Assembly: GCA_030295235.1 (NCBI GenBank)
Contig: AP026169.1
Coordinates: forward strand, 434,001-498,000
Length of the DNA stretch: 64,000 bases
Reading direction: 5' to 3'
Source of the DNA: Fistulifera solaris
Taxonomy: Eukaryota > Bacillariophyta > Bacillariophyceae > Naviculales > Stauroneidaceae
Made by a program: the position numbers and the translations under genes. Shown piece after piece: positions 53,827-64,000 of the stretch. The number at the start of each line of letters is the position of its first letter. Position 1 is the first letter of the stretch. Under the pieces are notes generated by a model, which did no database searches, was not told where the DNA came from, and was given only the letters and a program-made list of their open reading frames with translations.

Positions 53827-56800
53827 ATGGCCTTAAATGCGTTCACAATCCTCCAAAGAAGGCGACCGGCGACTTTTGGGGCATTGGTCTGTCTCAACCT
53901 TTTCTGCGCATTCCTATCAGCATCTGCCGTGACCGTGTCGAGCAGCACGTCTGCGGCTAGCGTATGGGGTATTGGTAGGCATGGTTATACAGATCGAACA
54001 CCGGCAAAAAACACGAAGAAGATGAAAAAGAAGACGCGGAAACAAACCATGGAGAGTTTTGACGCGTCGATCGAGGAAGATCGGCCTTCAAACAAAAAGA
54101 AGAAAGGAAAACGAAAGCGGAATTCGAATTCAGTCTCAATCGAAGGCCCTCCTGTCGAAATACTGGATGATGACAAAGCATCTACATCATCGACTCCTGT
54201 TAGATCTATTACGAAGAAAAGCAAAAAGCGCAAAAAGAAGGAGATGCAAAAACAGAATGCGGATGTCGCATCCCAAACGAGGGTACCCTTGGACAAGGTT
54301 CTACGGAAACCTAAGAAAAGGTCAAAACGAAAAATTGAGCCGGCCCTTAGCAACAATATTTCCAGTAAACATGATCATGCTAGGTCAATCGAAGAGGACA
54401 AACCATCAAAGAAAAGAAGAAAAGCGAGCAAGAAGCGAAGACGAACAGTTGCAGATAGAAACCAAGAATCATCAGAGGCGAGTCCCATTACTGTGGATGA
54501 TTCCGTAGCATCAGATGCACCCGCAGAAGACCACGTTAGCCAACACGACGCAGAGGAGTCACAGGCGACTCAAACGAAACTTTTAAATGAGACAGCATCA
54601 TCACAGGAAGAATTTGAAACGGATTTACCGGCAGAAGAAAATCCAGCTGAGCAAACAGACGCGCCTACACAACCACATCTTGCTTCTGATCAGTATTTCT
54701 TGGATTTTCCAACTGACGAAAAGTTGGATAGCGCAGACTCTTCACTCGCAATCTCGGCTCCCGAAGTACTTTATGAGAGTAATTTTGAAAAGAAAATCTC
54801 AGTGACGACGATGCAGGGACATCTCATGATACCGAGCGAATCAAAGCAAAGGATACGGAGAGCGCGGATGCCATCGTAGATACTATGGATCCAGACTTAG
54901 ATTACCAAACAGAATCTATGATCGTTTCCGATAGCATTTCCGCGGGACAGAAAAACCATCTCACGGATGAACAAGACAGTCAGAAGCTTGGGACCGAGGC
55001 AAAGAAGGACAGTAATGACAAGCCCGATGACAATGGAGATATGCCCGCACAAGATAATGCAGAGCTCGATCGACGCATTGATGAACTAATTGATGAGAAT
55101 GGAGAAGCCGATGATGCGATAAGCCCAAGTCTTGCTTCTGTCGCCGAAAGCGACGATAAGACCAGCGAAGAAAGTGCTGCTGTGGAGGAAGGACGTGCCA
55201 CCGACAATGTTGAAGAGGAGGCGGCCGCCGAGCCGATAGATGTTAAGGAAACAGCCGGGGACAAGTGCGAAATAGAGACGGTAGACGACGCGAAGGTGGA
55301 AAGCAATGTGGATACATCTTTGGAAACAAAGATAGATTTGCCGTCGATGACGGCGAAGATGTGAAACGCCCCGCCAAGGAGGGTTTGGAAGGCATGAGCG
55401 AGTCTTTAGAGGGATTAGAAAGTATCACGAGCATAACCGAAGATAACAATAGTCTCCATGGCCAGGATACCGTGGAGGTGACGGAAGTAGCTACGGAAAT
55501 AGAAAAAGATGAAGGAGCAATAACAGAACCTAATGACGAAAAGAACGCTGATGGTGACGACGACAACCAAGAAGATCACAGAACATTAGCAGAACCAAAG
55601 GACGAAGAGAATGTTGATGGTGACGACAACAATCAAGAAGATGAAAGAGCAGAAGAAGAACCAAATGATGACGAGAATGCTGATGGTGACGACGACCACC
55701 AAGAAGATGATAGAGCTGAAGAAGAACAAAAGGACCAAGAGAATGGTGATGGCGACGGCAGCAATCAAAAAGATGAAAGAGCTGAAGAAGAACAAAAGGA
55801 CCAAGAGAATGGTGATGGCGACGGCAGCAATCAAAAAGATGAAAGAGCAGAAGCAGAACCAAAAGACGAACAGTATGCTGATGGTGACGACGACTACCAA
55901 GAAGATGAAAGAGCTGGAGCAGAACAAAAGGACGACGAGAACGCTGATGATGATGATGACGACGACGACGACGGGAAAGGCATCGATAAGAACGACAATG
56001 ACTACCAACACCTTGGTGTAACGCCATTAAAAAGTCAGTCATCCATTGATGTAGAAATAAAAGAAGAATCAGTTTTGGCTGCGAGTGCGGAAAATGACAA
56101 TACTGCAGCTTCTTCTGCCGACTTTCAAAGCACAACATTAACTCATGACCCCATAACTATCGAAAGTATCGAGAGTTACTGTGACGATCCCTCTGATCTC
56201 ACGTGTTCTATTGTTACGTGGAATTTGGCTGAAGAGTCCCCCTCTGAAGAAGAAGCGGCTTTTCTCAAACAATTTCGCGGTAATGATATCGTTCTCATTT
56301 CGGGCCAAGAATGTGAAAATATAAAGCCTCGGCGAGCCGAAGGGCGTCGCTCACGCGAATTTCGGCGCTTGATGATAAAATATCTCGGCTCGGATTACGT
56401 CCCGGTTGCTCTTCACATGCTGGGCGGAATCCAGTTCGGCCTCTTCTGCAAACGCTCTATGCTAAAAGACGTGCAACTGGTGTCAGTTGCCGATGTTACC
56501 TGCGGCATTGGAAATGTGTTTCACAATAAAGGCGCTATTGCTGCCTTTGTCACACTGCAGAATAAATCAAACGCACAATCGTTACGCTTGCTTTTCGTAA
56601 CGGCACACATGGCTGCTCACGTCAAAAACACCGAAGCCCGAAATTCCGACTTTTGGCGCATCGTCAGTGAACTCGAAGAGCAAGTTCCAGCTCAGTTTTT
56701 GGCACCCCGTGCTCCTGAAGTTGAGTGCACTGGAGAATATTTACTTAACTCAGTCGACCGCATCTTCTTTTGCGGTGATCTGAATTATCGAATCGACTTA

Positions 56801-57186
56801 CCTCGAGAGATTGTAGAACACACGGTGAGAAAAGAAAGGGAAAACGGCAAGCTTGACTCCACTGCGTTGCAAAGCTTCTGCGCCATGATCAGTTAAAAGC
56901 AGTCATGGCGGAAGGATTAGCATTTCCTGGATTTGCCGAAGGAAAAATATCGTTCGAACCCACATTCAAATATGATAAAGGAACTCAAGATTTTGATACT
57001 TCGCCCAAGCAACGGATACCCGCTTGGACCGACCGCGTACTCTTCAAACCAAAGGGCACACGAGTAACGGCTTACGACTCGGTACCGCGAGCGTCCCATT
57101 CCGACCATCGTCCTGTGTTTGCGAGCTTCCGGGTGAGCCGGACAACATCTGAATTTAAGCCAAGGCGAAGAAAGAGAAAAAGATAG
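53827..57186 (+). CDS. Inositol polyphosphate 5-phosphatase with signal peptide and low-complexity repeat region (three frame breaks)
   Basis: C-terminal 5-phosphatase domain (about residues 780-1,105): SIVTWNLAEES, ISGQECENIK, VADVTCGIGNVFHNKGAIAA, FVTAHMAAHVKNTEARNSDF, FFCGDLNYRIDLP, FEPTFKYDKGTQDFDTS, RIPAWTDRVLF and SHSDHRPVFASF. It removes the 5-phosphate of inositol phosphates or phosphoinositides. The N-terminus has a hydrophobic segment (FGALVCLNLFCAFLSASAV, residues 18-36), unusual for the family. In between lie 700 residues of Lys-rich then Asp/Glu-rich sequence. Missing bases at about 54788-54796, 55337-55339 and 56871-56873 join the frames into about 1,120 residues; the last is inside the domain (STALQKLLRHDQLKAVM). 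The catalytic residues remain complete. Confidence 0.87.
55547..55980 (+). repeat. Coding tandem array, 66-bp period
   Basis: Units begin at 55547, 55613, 55679, 55745, 55811, 55877 and 55943, each exactly 66 bp (22 residues, core ADGDDDNQEDERAEEEPKDE). The 55745 and 55811 units are almost identical, pointing to recent copying. Confidence 0.9.
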
Positions 57187-57699
57187 AGTATTCTCTTTGG
57201 AATGATCGCGCTTCACGGTAATAAAATTATTCAATGCCAGTGTTAAAAACGATACGAATACAGTAGTGTTTATTCATGCCTCATGCCAGATAAATGGTAT
57301 GAAGGTCTTCAGTGTATAGTGTATGGGTCCATTGTGCATACTGGGTTCGACTATCAAGAGGCATTCTCTATCGACCTCTTGTGCCTCTAGAGACGCTTTA
57401 TTTCAATGGATGATCCGGGACTGCGGAACAGTGAATGAAAAAGGTCGCCTTCAATTTGCATGATAGTGAAAGCATTTGAATGACCGCCACCTCATCCGGT
57501 ATTAAATGCAATTCAAACAAACTACCTCTGGTACACACTGTTATATACTTTCGGAGTTCTCAACAGTGGATGAATTCGAAATTTGTGAGAACAGAAAGAG
57601 AACATCTGCCAAACGGATTGTCAAAGAATTGGAGATGGATAACAGAAAATCATTTGTTGCAATCAAGAGTCATTGGTGACAAATCCATCCACATCGATC
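57187..57699. other. Intergenic, nothing recognised
   Basis: About 510 bp. A degenerate GACTG-N5-CAGTG element near 57417 is the only item noted. Frames crossing it lack protein character. Confidence 0.4.
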
Positions 57700-59034
57700 A
57701 TGTCAAGGTATATCATACTGCTACTCTACTTTTTCGTTTCAACATCCGCCGCATGGATCGGCGAAAAAGGTGCTCATCGTCGTTCGACGAACCTGTTCGC
57801 GTTGACACCCGACGAACAACGCAAGATGGCCATGGTTCGTTCGATTCAAATGCAATTTTATAAATCGGCGGCGAGCGAAGGAGCTCTCATCGATAAGGAT
57901 ACGGGAGTCATACCCGAATTGCCCTTGTGGAGAGTGCCGTGGACGGAACTGCCAGGTCGGTCGAATGTTCTGCACGTGCACGAAGCCGTTTATACGAATA
58001 TGTTTGAAACAGTGCTACACGGAAAGAAGCCCTGGTATATAGGACATATCAATCGCGGAACTGCCGAAAACAGCAAAGTCGCGACATGGCAAACGACACC
58101 GCGCGCACCATCTGCAGTGGTGGGAACGTTGCTCGAGATTGTCGATTATCGCCGTTTCGAAGATGGTCGATTGCTGATATTGGTTCAGGCATTGGAGCGT
58201 TTTGTGGTCAACAAAGTCGTACAGGAACTTCCTTATGGTGTTGCTAGCGTACAGCTTTTGCCGGATATGGAGGAAATTGACCCAGATCTCACTTGGACCC
58301 AGCGACCCGAACTTGAAATTCGAGGCCCTCGTGCTGCTGCCATTCAGGATTCATTCCAAACTTATCACAATTTTGAATACGATGAAGCCTTTGAGCTTCC
58401 CGTTCCTGACAGAGCTGATTTGAGCATATCCGATATTTATGGGCCCAGTCTAGCGCTCATCCTACCGTTTGCGCCCCTTTCCAAGACGGCGAATGCTTGT
58501 CAGGATGTCGCTGGGGGAGTCAAAGTGGATGCAACAGTACAACCAAATCTGACTCATGCCATTATTGAAGATGCACAGCCTTGCCTAGAAGGTCAACTAC
58601 TAGATCGCGGTATCCTTCAGTACCCATCCAAGTCGGCTGACAGTATGGGGGATCTCGAAGTCAAAATTTGGTTGGCTCTAGATCGCTTCCTGAAACGAAC
58701 CAAGACACCTGTGTCACCGGCCCTCTTAGGCATCCTCCCTCCCGTCAAGGAATGGCCGTCCGACTTTGCCCTGAGAAAAATCGCGGATGAAATTGCGAGT
58801 CGGACTGATGTTCGTCACAATTATGTGGCCATTGCGCCTCATTTTCCGGCACATCGACGTTGTCGACTCTTAAGCTTCTCTGCGGCCAATGTTTTAGAAG
58901 AAAAGAAAGATGAACAGGAAAAAACGCAAATGCGACAAAAGCTTTTGGAGATTGCCAGTACTCGAGGAAGAATGATGTATGTTCTTGAACAGTTCAAGCA
59001 GGAAAATGACGAACATCTAGGTGAATATCAGTAG
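57700..59034 (+). CDS. LON substrate-binding-domain protein, plastid-type
   Basis: Intact, 444 residues from the ATG at 57700, which starts the signal peptide directly (SRYIILLLYFFVSTSAAW; AAW is a W-type plastid motif). The body is a stand-alone LON-N (PUA-like) domain: ELPLWRVPWTELPGRSNVLHV, PWYIGHINRG, VGTLLEIVDYRRFEDGRLLI and VQALERFVVNKVVQELPYGV match LON-N strands (LPL-x-P-L-x-P, G-x-I-E, G-R-F). No AAA+ or protease domain follows; the C-terminal half is helical with a short charged coil (EEKKDEQEKTQMRQKLLEI). Possibly a plastid substrate adaptor. The role is unknown. Confidence 0.82.
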   Translation: MSRYIILLLYFFVSTSAAWIGEKGAHRRSTNLFALTPDEQRKMAMVRSIQMQFYKSAASEGALIDKDTGVIPELPLWRVPWTELPGRSNVLHVHEAVYTNMFETVLHGKKPWYIGHINRGTAENSKVATWQTTPRAPSAVVGTLLEIVDYRRFEDGRLLILVQALERFVVNKVVQELPYGVASVQLLPDMEEIDPDLTWTQRPELEIRGPRAAAIQDSFQTYHNFEYDEAFELPVPDRADLSISDIYGPSLALILPFAPLSKTANACQDVAGGVKVDATVQPNLTHAIIEDAQPCLEGQLLDRGILQYPSKSADSMGDLEVKIWLALDRFLKRTKTPVSPALLGILPPVKEWPSDFALRKIADEIASRTDVRHNYVAIAPHFPAHRRCRLLSFSAANVLEEKKDEQEKTQMRQKLLEIASTRGRMMYVLEQFKQENDEHLGEYQ

Positions 59035-59257
59035 CAGCAACTTGTTTGTGGCTGTCGAAGCGATCAACTAGGAAATCAAAGTTTGAAGGCTCAGTGAATC
59101 AATCTTTCCTCCCTCTCCATTAAGTGATGCCACAGACATCTTTTGTCGATCCAGTAAAATGTATATAAGTTTACTCAAAAATCGATGACATTCCTCTTTT
59201 CTTTTCTAAATTAAGATCGAGCTTCTAAATGAACTGTCAAAAGAGTAATTCTAATAA

Positions 59258-60589
59258 TTACGGATCGAATTTCAGCAATACAAAGTCGTGAAACTCCTCA
59301 CCATCGTCTTCTTCGTCGGCATCCTTTTTCGGGTTTCCTAGGTTCTTATCCAGCGCCGCCACTAATTCCGCTTCTTTTCCCGAATGAACTTTGTAAAGCA
59401 CCGCCGTGAAATCTACGGGCAAGCCGTAACGCAAGACACTTTCCACGAACACTCGAATGACTTTAATGTGCGTCCACGCCACGAACGCATCGCCGTAATG
59501 ATTCTTGCACCATCGGAATAAAGCCGCATTCATTCCGTCAACTTCTACTTGCATTTGTTCGTGGGCAATCGACGTCTTCGAAGCTTGAGAAGGATCCCAT
59601 GTAAATTCACGGTGCACGAAGCGCTTTTCACGACAGATCTTGGCGAATTCTGCCACAAAGTCAATCTTGTTGCCTTGATGGAACTCTCCATTCTCGTAAT
59701 ATCCCGATTCGTATTGTCCTTTCAAAATAGTCAAGGCATAAAGAATACTATCCTCATCTTGGTGCACCAGTTGTAGTGATCCAGGTACGACGGGTGATCC
59801 TCGCGTCTTGTGTCGATCCACATTCGAGCCGAACGACACCGGTTCTCCCAACATACTCGCATCATTCGACCAATCGGGACCTCCATAACCGACCACGTCC
59901 GCTCCCAGACTGTAAACACCTTTCTCAAAAGAATCCTGGATCGAGATTGGAATCGCCACAAAGACTGTTTTCAAATATTCCGAATCAATGAGTTGAATTT
60001 TGCGCATGATTTGATCATTTAATACATCATTCCAGTCCGACGTCAACAAATTCCCACCCTTCCGACGTTTCATTTCTTGCAGGGCTACGACTTTGTCTCC
60101 AAAGGATTGTGTCAATTGTTTGAGTTCTTCTTCGACCGCGACGGCACCTCCCGTAATGAGTGCCACGAGTTCTTTCAACGGCCGGCGATTGGGATATTTG
60201 GCCGAATCCCAGGCAAACTGCTGTATGTAACGTGCCGCGGGGACACCACCCACCGTTAAATCCATCGCTTTCCCGTCGGCCAAATCGGCGGCCGTTTTCT
60301 CAATCTTGCGCACTGTTTGTTCGACGATACTGTCCGTTTTCCCCAACTCGTCACTGAGCGTCATAAGCGAGTCTAGTGTCCCCACCATGAGCGACGGAAC
60401 TTCCAATTTGAACATTTCTTCGGTGAAAAGTGTGAGAACAAAGAGTCATTTTCTCGAACGATAGTCTTGCCTTGTCGTATACTCACCCGAAAAAGGTCGT
60501 TCCGGACAAGCCCCCGCGGATTGCATTTTACGATAGGCTTGCTCCGGGGCACCTCCGGAATTCGAAATGGCCGCAATAAAATAACTCAT
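59258..60589 (-). CDS. V-type ATPase subunit C, two exons
   Basis: Stalk subunit linking V1 to V0, controlling reversible assembly. Exon 1 (60487-60589) encodes SYFIAAISNSGGAPEQAYRK and PERPFS plus one base. The intron is 60418-60486 (GTGAGT...CGAAG, phase 1). Exon 2 (59258-60417) continues EMFKLEVPSLMVGTLDSLM and SDELGKTDS, the family core, with YIQQFAWDSAKYP, FREFTWDPS-type (VHREFTWDPSQASK), AFVAWTHIKVIRVFVESVL, RYGLPVDFTAVL and an acidic end. 420 residues, normal length, no frame errors. The 3' splice site is AAG. Confidence 0.94.
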
Positions 60590-61388
60590 GCTATTCGAAC
60601 TAACAAATGAACGGAAGGCTGGTAACTTTTCTAGAGAGAAGTAGTGTTGTTGGTTGTTGGTTGTTGTTTTGCGTTGTTGCCAGGAAGGATGTTGTCGCAA
60701 TAACTAAAAGGCGAACACCAGCGGACCTGTTCGAAGCAACGAGCCGTTGCTGTTAGCAAGCGTTATCTTGACGTTTGGGTATACAAAAAGTCAAGAGTCA
60801 AATAGTTCGTCTATCGCCAACCGAATCTGACGGGCGCGCTAGCGATCCATCGACGGACGCACCCAGTGACGGCAACGACCGAATTCGTCATAGGGATGAG
60901 GATATTATTTTGTGTTGAGAGTCCTTTCGGAGAGCCAAAATCTTTAAAAAAATTCAGATAACTTTGGATAGTTACGTAGATGCTATGAATGTTCAATACA
61001 AGATAGCTGTTAGTGATCTCGTGAAACTATTTCAAGAATCATGAGACATTCATCGACTCTTAGAGACCAGTCTTTTAGGAAAATACTGACTCATGACTGA
61101 TGTGCAGTCGTGGTTTGCGGAAGCTTACACTTTGGCCTATAGTAAACACGAATGACACCGATCCGCAGATCCGCAACGATTTTTCAACCAAAAGAATCGT
61201 CAAGCCTCGTCAAGGCGTCCATGTTGTTCCTCATGAAAGAGAGATCGTTTTGCAAAACTAGTTTGACATCGCATAGAAGACCATGACCAATGTTTAGGTT
61301 TTCGGATGGTCGGAATGATGAGTCACGCCGTTACGGGACTGACAGAGATGCACAATAAGACATTTTGAACGAAAAGAAAGAACAAATA
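60590..61388. other. Divergent spacer
   Basis: About 800 bp between V-ATPase subunit C and the FG-GAP gene. Contains one GACTG-N5-CAGTC palindrome (61092-61112). No gene seen. Confidence 0.4.
61092..61112. repeat. GACTG-N5-CAGTC palindrome, copy 4
   Basis: CATGACTG, spacer ATGTG, CAGTCGTG. Same 21-bp layout as the three other copies. Confidence 0.5.
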
Positions 61389-62766
61389 ATGTCATCTCGT
61401 CCAGCTGTTCCATTTTCAAGCTCCAAAGTCAATTTTATGAATATGAAACCATGGCTTTTGCTTTTATGCACAATCAATACTGCGACGGCCGCTTGGTGGC
61501 TCGACCGAGAAACGGAATGGCAATTCCAAGACCGTCTCATCGCTCCGGAACGACAACGTCGGAGTGATCGGTTGGGTCGAGCGGTCGCCATTTCCAAACA
61601 AAGCATCGTTGTAGGAGCGTACTGGGATTCGTCTCCGGAGACTTTGTATGTGGGAGCCGTTCATGTGTACACGCCCGGAGAACGATTCTATCAACACAAT
61701 GATGTGTGGAAACATCGAGCCAAAGTGACATCACGAGACGTAAGTCCTCTCGATCAATATGGATCAACCGTGGATCTGTACGGTAACACATTGGTGGTAG
61801 GTGTACCCTTTTTGACGGAGATGTGGGAACCGATCAAGGCGGAGTCTTTGTATATCAAGGTGGTACTGACCCAGAAACCTGGATCGAACTGCAATTGTTA
61901 CGAGCCAGCAATGCCGGAAGGGATGATCAATTTGGTGTCTCTGTCGCCGTTTATGAGAACACTCTAGTTGTTGGTGCTCCTATGAATGACCCTAGTAACG
62001 TAAATAATGCTGGAGCGGCGTATGTTTTGCAAAAACACGGTGATGTGTGGACCGAAACGACTATACTCACGCCGATGGATGTGGCGCCCGACGACTTTTT
62101 TGGTGGGGTCGTGTCCATTCATGATGATATCATTGTTGTCGGTGCCAGAGGGAAAGATACGACTGCAACGGATTCAGGTGCGGTTTATGTATTTACGCGT
62201 GACGCCTTTGATGTATGGACCGAAGAAACCATTTTGACGGCCATGACGGAAAACCACGGATACGGTGTAGCTACCGCCACTGACGGTACAACGATTGTCG
62301 TGGGCGCCATTCGCGATGGCACATTAGGTACAAACGCTGGTGCCGTCTTTGTTTATTCTCGTGACAATGGCGACTGGACCCTAGATGCCAAGCTGGTGGC
62401 CGGTGATGGAAAAGCGGGCGATCAGTTTGAATTGCTGTTGCCGTTGACGGCAATGTTATTGTAGTAGGTGCCCATTTCGATGACGTCGCAGAGTTATCAA
62501 ATGTTGGGTCGGCCTATGTTTTTCGAAAAGTCAACGGTTCTTGGAGCGAAGAGCAAAAGCTCACTGCTTGTGACGGAAGCCCCGGAGATGGATATGGATT
62601 TTCTGTGGACGTGGAAGGAGACCAAATTGTTGTGGGTTCTTTCGCCAGTGATATTATGCATCACCTTGGACGAGATGCGGGTGTAGGGTATGTATATAAA
62701 TACGACCGTAAACGAAGGAGGCTTCGTTCACGAAGATGTCGGCGAAGGAATTCAGACGGAAACTAA
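61389..62766 (+). CDS. FG-GAP (integrin-alpha-like) repeat protein, secretory (two frame breaks)
   Basis: Beta-propeller repeats, each with the pattern G-x-S-V-A-V-x-x-N-x-L-V-V-G-A-P then G-A-A-Y-V: GRAVAISKQSIVVGAY, GSTVDLYGNTLVVGVP, FGVSVAVYENTLVVGAP, GGVVSIHDDIIVVGAR, GVATATDGTTIVVGAI, FGIAVAVDGNVIVVGAH and FSVDVEGDQIVVGSF, about seven in all. The signal peptide (WLLLLCTINTATAAW) implies export or membrane delivery. Frame changes near 61818-61828 and 62429 (one missing base each) restore the series; a third may affect the last 25 residues, where another frame (TTVNEGGFVHEDVG) also looks natural. ATG options are 61389, 61437 and 61443. Surface adhesion is a guess. Confidence 0.78.
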
Positions 62767-62784
62767 GCTGCTATTAATTTAAAG

Positions 62785-63881
62785 CTATCTGTATAGTTCA
62801 TTCCATGTTCTCAGCTCACTAGAAACGCCTTCACTTCCGGCATGTGTTCGTTGCGTGCGAAGTCGCTCTTGCTCATATGCCGCATCGTCCGTCGGCAGCT
62901 CTCGCCGACAATAGGGACATGTATTGTGGGATTTGAGCCACACTAACGCACAAGACTCGTGAAAGATATGCCCGCATTCGGGAAGGCGTAAAATCGTCTG
63001 CGACAACTGAAAATCATCCGTACAAATGACACACTCCTTGGCCTGTTTCTGAATTTTGAACTGACAGAGTAGGGTGCCGAAGGCTGACTGCACGCGTCTA
63101 GAAGCGCACGTGCATCCGCCTGCTTGATCATGACAACCGGAATCGTCAAATTTTCTCGTTCCGCCTCTTTCGTTGAATCTCGCATCACGTACGGCCACGG
63201 TTCCGCGAGATGGTTGCCGATAATGACAGCTTGAGCGCCAGCCTCCTGGGCGACAAGTGCTTTTCTGGCGAAATTTACGCCATCTCCTCGTTCCATGTAC
63301 AGAACGGAACGCTGTTGTCGAAGAGCTTGCTGTGTATTGGCAGATAACTTGTTGCCTTTTGCTGTTTTCGGTTCGGCTATTATAATTGCAGCATCTTCGA
63401 TACAACACGGCTGAGCTGATCCAAATTCACCAGGAATAGCTTCGCATCGAAACACAACACGCTCCGAGTTTCGCAATTCAATCGTCGACGGATGCAAGAA
63501 AAGCGTATTTTCCAACACGATTCGCGGTAATTGTTCCAAAGCTCTTCCCGCTGTGGCTCGCTGATTGGATGCAGGAGTCTGTTGAATGATTTCGCCCCTT
63601 AAAATTTCCAAGGATTCCATCAACTCTTGCTGAGCTTGTTGTGTGTCGACTACACTTTGTTGCACATGTCGCAGCAAATGAGACAAATGTCGTGCATTTT
63701 GACGAACATCTTCGACGAGGTCTTCCGGTACGAGTGAATATGGACTGCGTTGTTGTTGTTGCTGAGTTGCTTGTGCTGGAGGACTCGTGAGAGTCGTGCC
63801 ACAAATCGTGCATATGGAAGGATGATCGTGGCAGACTTCTTGACAAGAGGGACAGTAAATGTTGCCCGCAGGAATCGTCAT
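62785..63881 (-). CDS. PA-domain RING-H2 E3 ubiquitin ligase (one frame break)
   Basis: Three parts: an N-terminal zinc ribbon (YCPSCQEVCHDHPSICTIC), a Gln-rich helix (VQQSVVDTQQAQQELME), a PA-like domain (GVNFARKALVAQEAGAQAVI, then ENLTIPVVMIKQADARALL) and a C-terminal RING-H2 (CVICTDDFQLSQTILRLPEC then GHIFHESCALVWLKSHNT and CPYCRREL). A missing base near 63080-63087 separates the PA part from the RING; restored length about 365. The start at 63881 (MTIPAGNIYC) follows the zinc ribbon. Most PA-RING ligases have a signal peptide and a membrane segment between PA and RING; neither is visible here. The ligase role is inferred from the intact RING cysteines. Confidence 0.8.
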
Positions 63882-64000
63882 GTGAGTTGTATAGTTGGCG
63901 CAGCACGAGATTGTGGAAGAGTATTTTAACAATGTTGTTATCAAATACACAAATGAATGGGAACTATAAAAAAACTTGAGAATAACGCCGTCGTCGCCCG

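Noticed and set aside
55530-56138. 202-codon minus-strand frame rich in His and Leu
   Set aside because: Mirror image of the GAA/GAC-rich repeat array on the plus strand; low complexity only.

Overview
The window is nuclear DNA of a diatom, most likely a pennate species close to Phaeodactylum tricornutum (inference from family content, not from a search). It is gene-dense on both strands. Its introns are short (mostly 60-90 bp) and of GT-AG type. Many proteins begin with a signal peptide followed by an aromatic residue (SSAF, DAF, VSAF, TAF, AAW), the bipartite signal that directs proteins into the four-membrane plastid of diatoms. It also carries a cyclin that looks like the diatom-specific group. 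I see no rRNA, tRNA, CRISPR array, intact transposon or operon.

Layout. 0-10 kb: tail of a glycosyltransferase, an acidic plastid-type membrane protein, a DHRS12-like reductase, uroporphyrinogen-III synthase, an EMB8-type hydrolase, an unknown basic/acidic protein and REXO4-type RNA exonuclease. 11-20 kb: a 35-residue-repeat protein, a plastid-type protein, an OMS1-like methyltransferase and a large metallo-beta-lactamase plus cyclic-nucleotide-binding protein of the Dictyostelium GbpA/PdeD type. 20-33 kb: a sulfotransferase, NIT2-type omega-amidase, an orphan 586-residue protein, ribosomal protein L24, 2-isopropylmalate synthase and two unknown plastid-type proteins. 33-44 kb: SNW1/SKIP, a potato-inhibitor-I protein, threonine deaminase, pantothenate synthetase and a PNUTS-like PP1 regulator ending in two RRMs. 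44-64 kb: kinesin-4, cyclin, MBOAT acyltransferase, GET4, a secretory-type inositol 5-phosphatase with a repeat region, a LON-N protein, V-ATPase subunit C, an FG-GAP protein and a PA-RING ubiquitin ligase.

How the genes relate. Most neighbours are unrelated housekeeping genes. Three enzymes around shared 2-oxoacids (2-isopropylmalate synthase, threonine deaminase, pantothenate synthetase) sit within about 11.5 kb. SNW1, PNUTS and REXO4 belong to RNA polymerase II or RNA metabolism.

Data quality. About 32 single-base frame breaks cut conserved genes, usually in or beside homopolymers. Some 26 look like missing bases and 6 like extra bases. Essential genes are hit as often as others, so I read these as indel errors of an unpolished long-read assembly and treat each broken gene as one gene. 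Exons were placed by hand from splice motifs, phase and family conservation. For most spliced or corrected models the summed exon length, after counting the indels, is a multiple of three.
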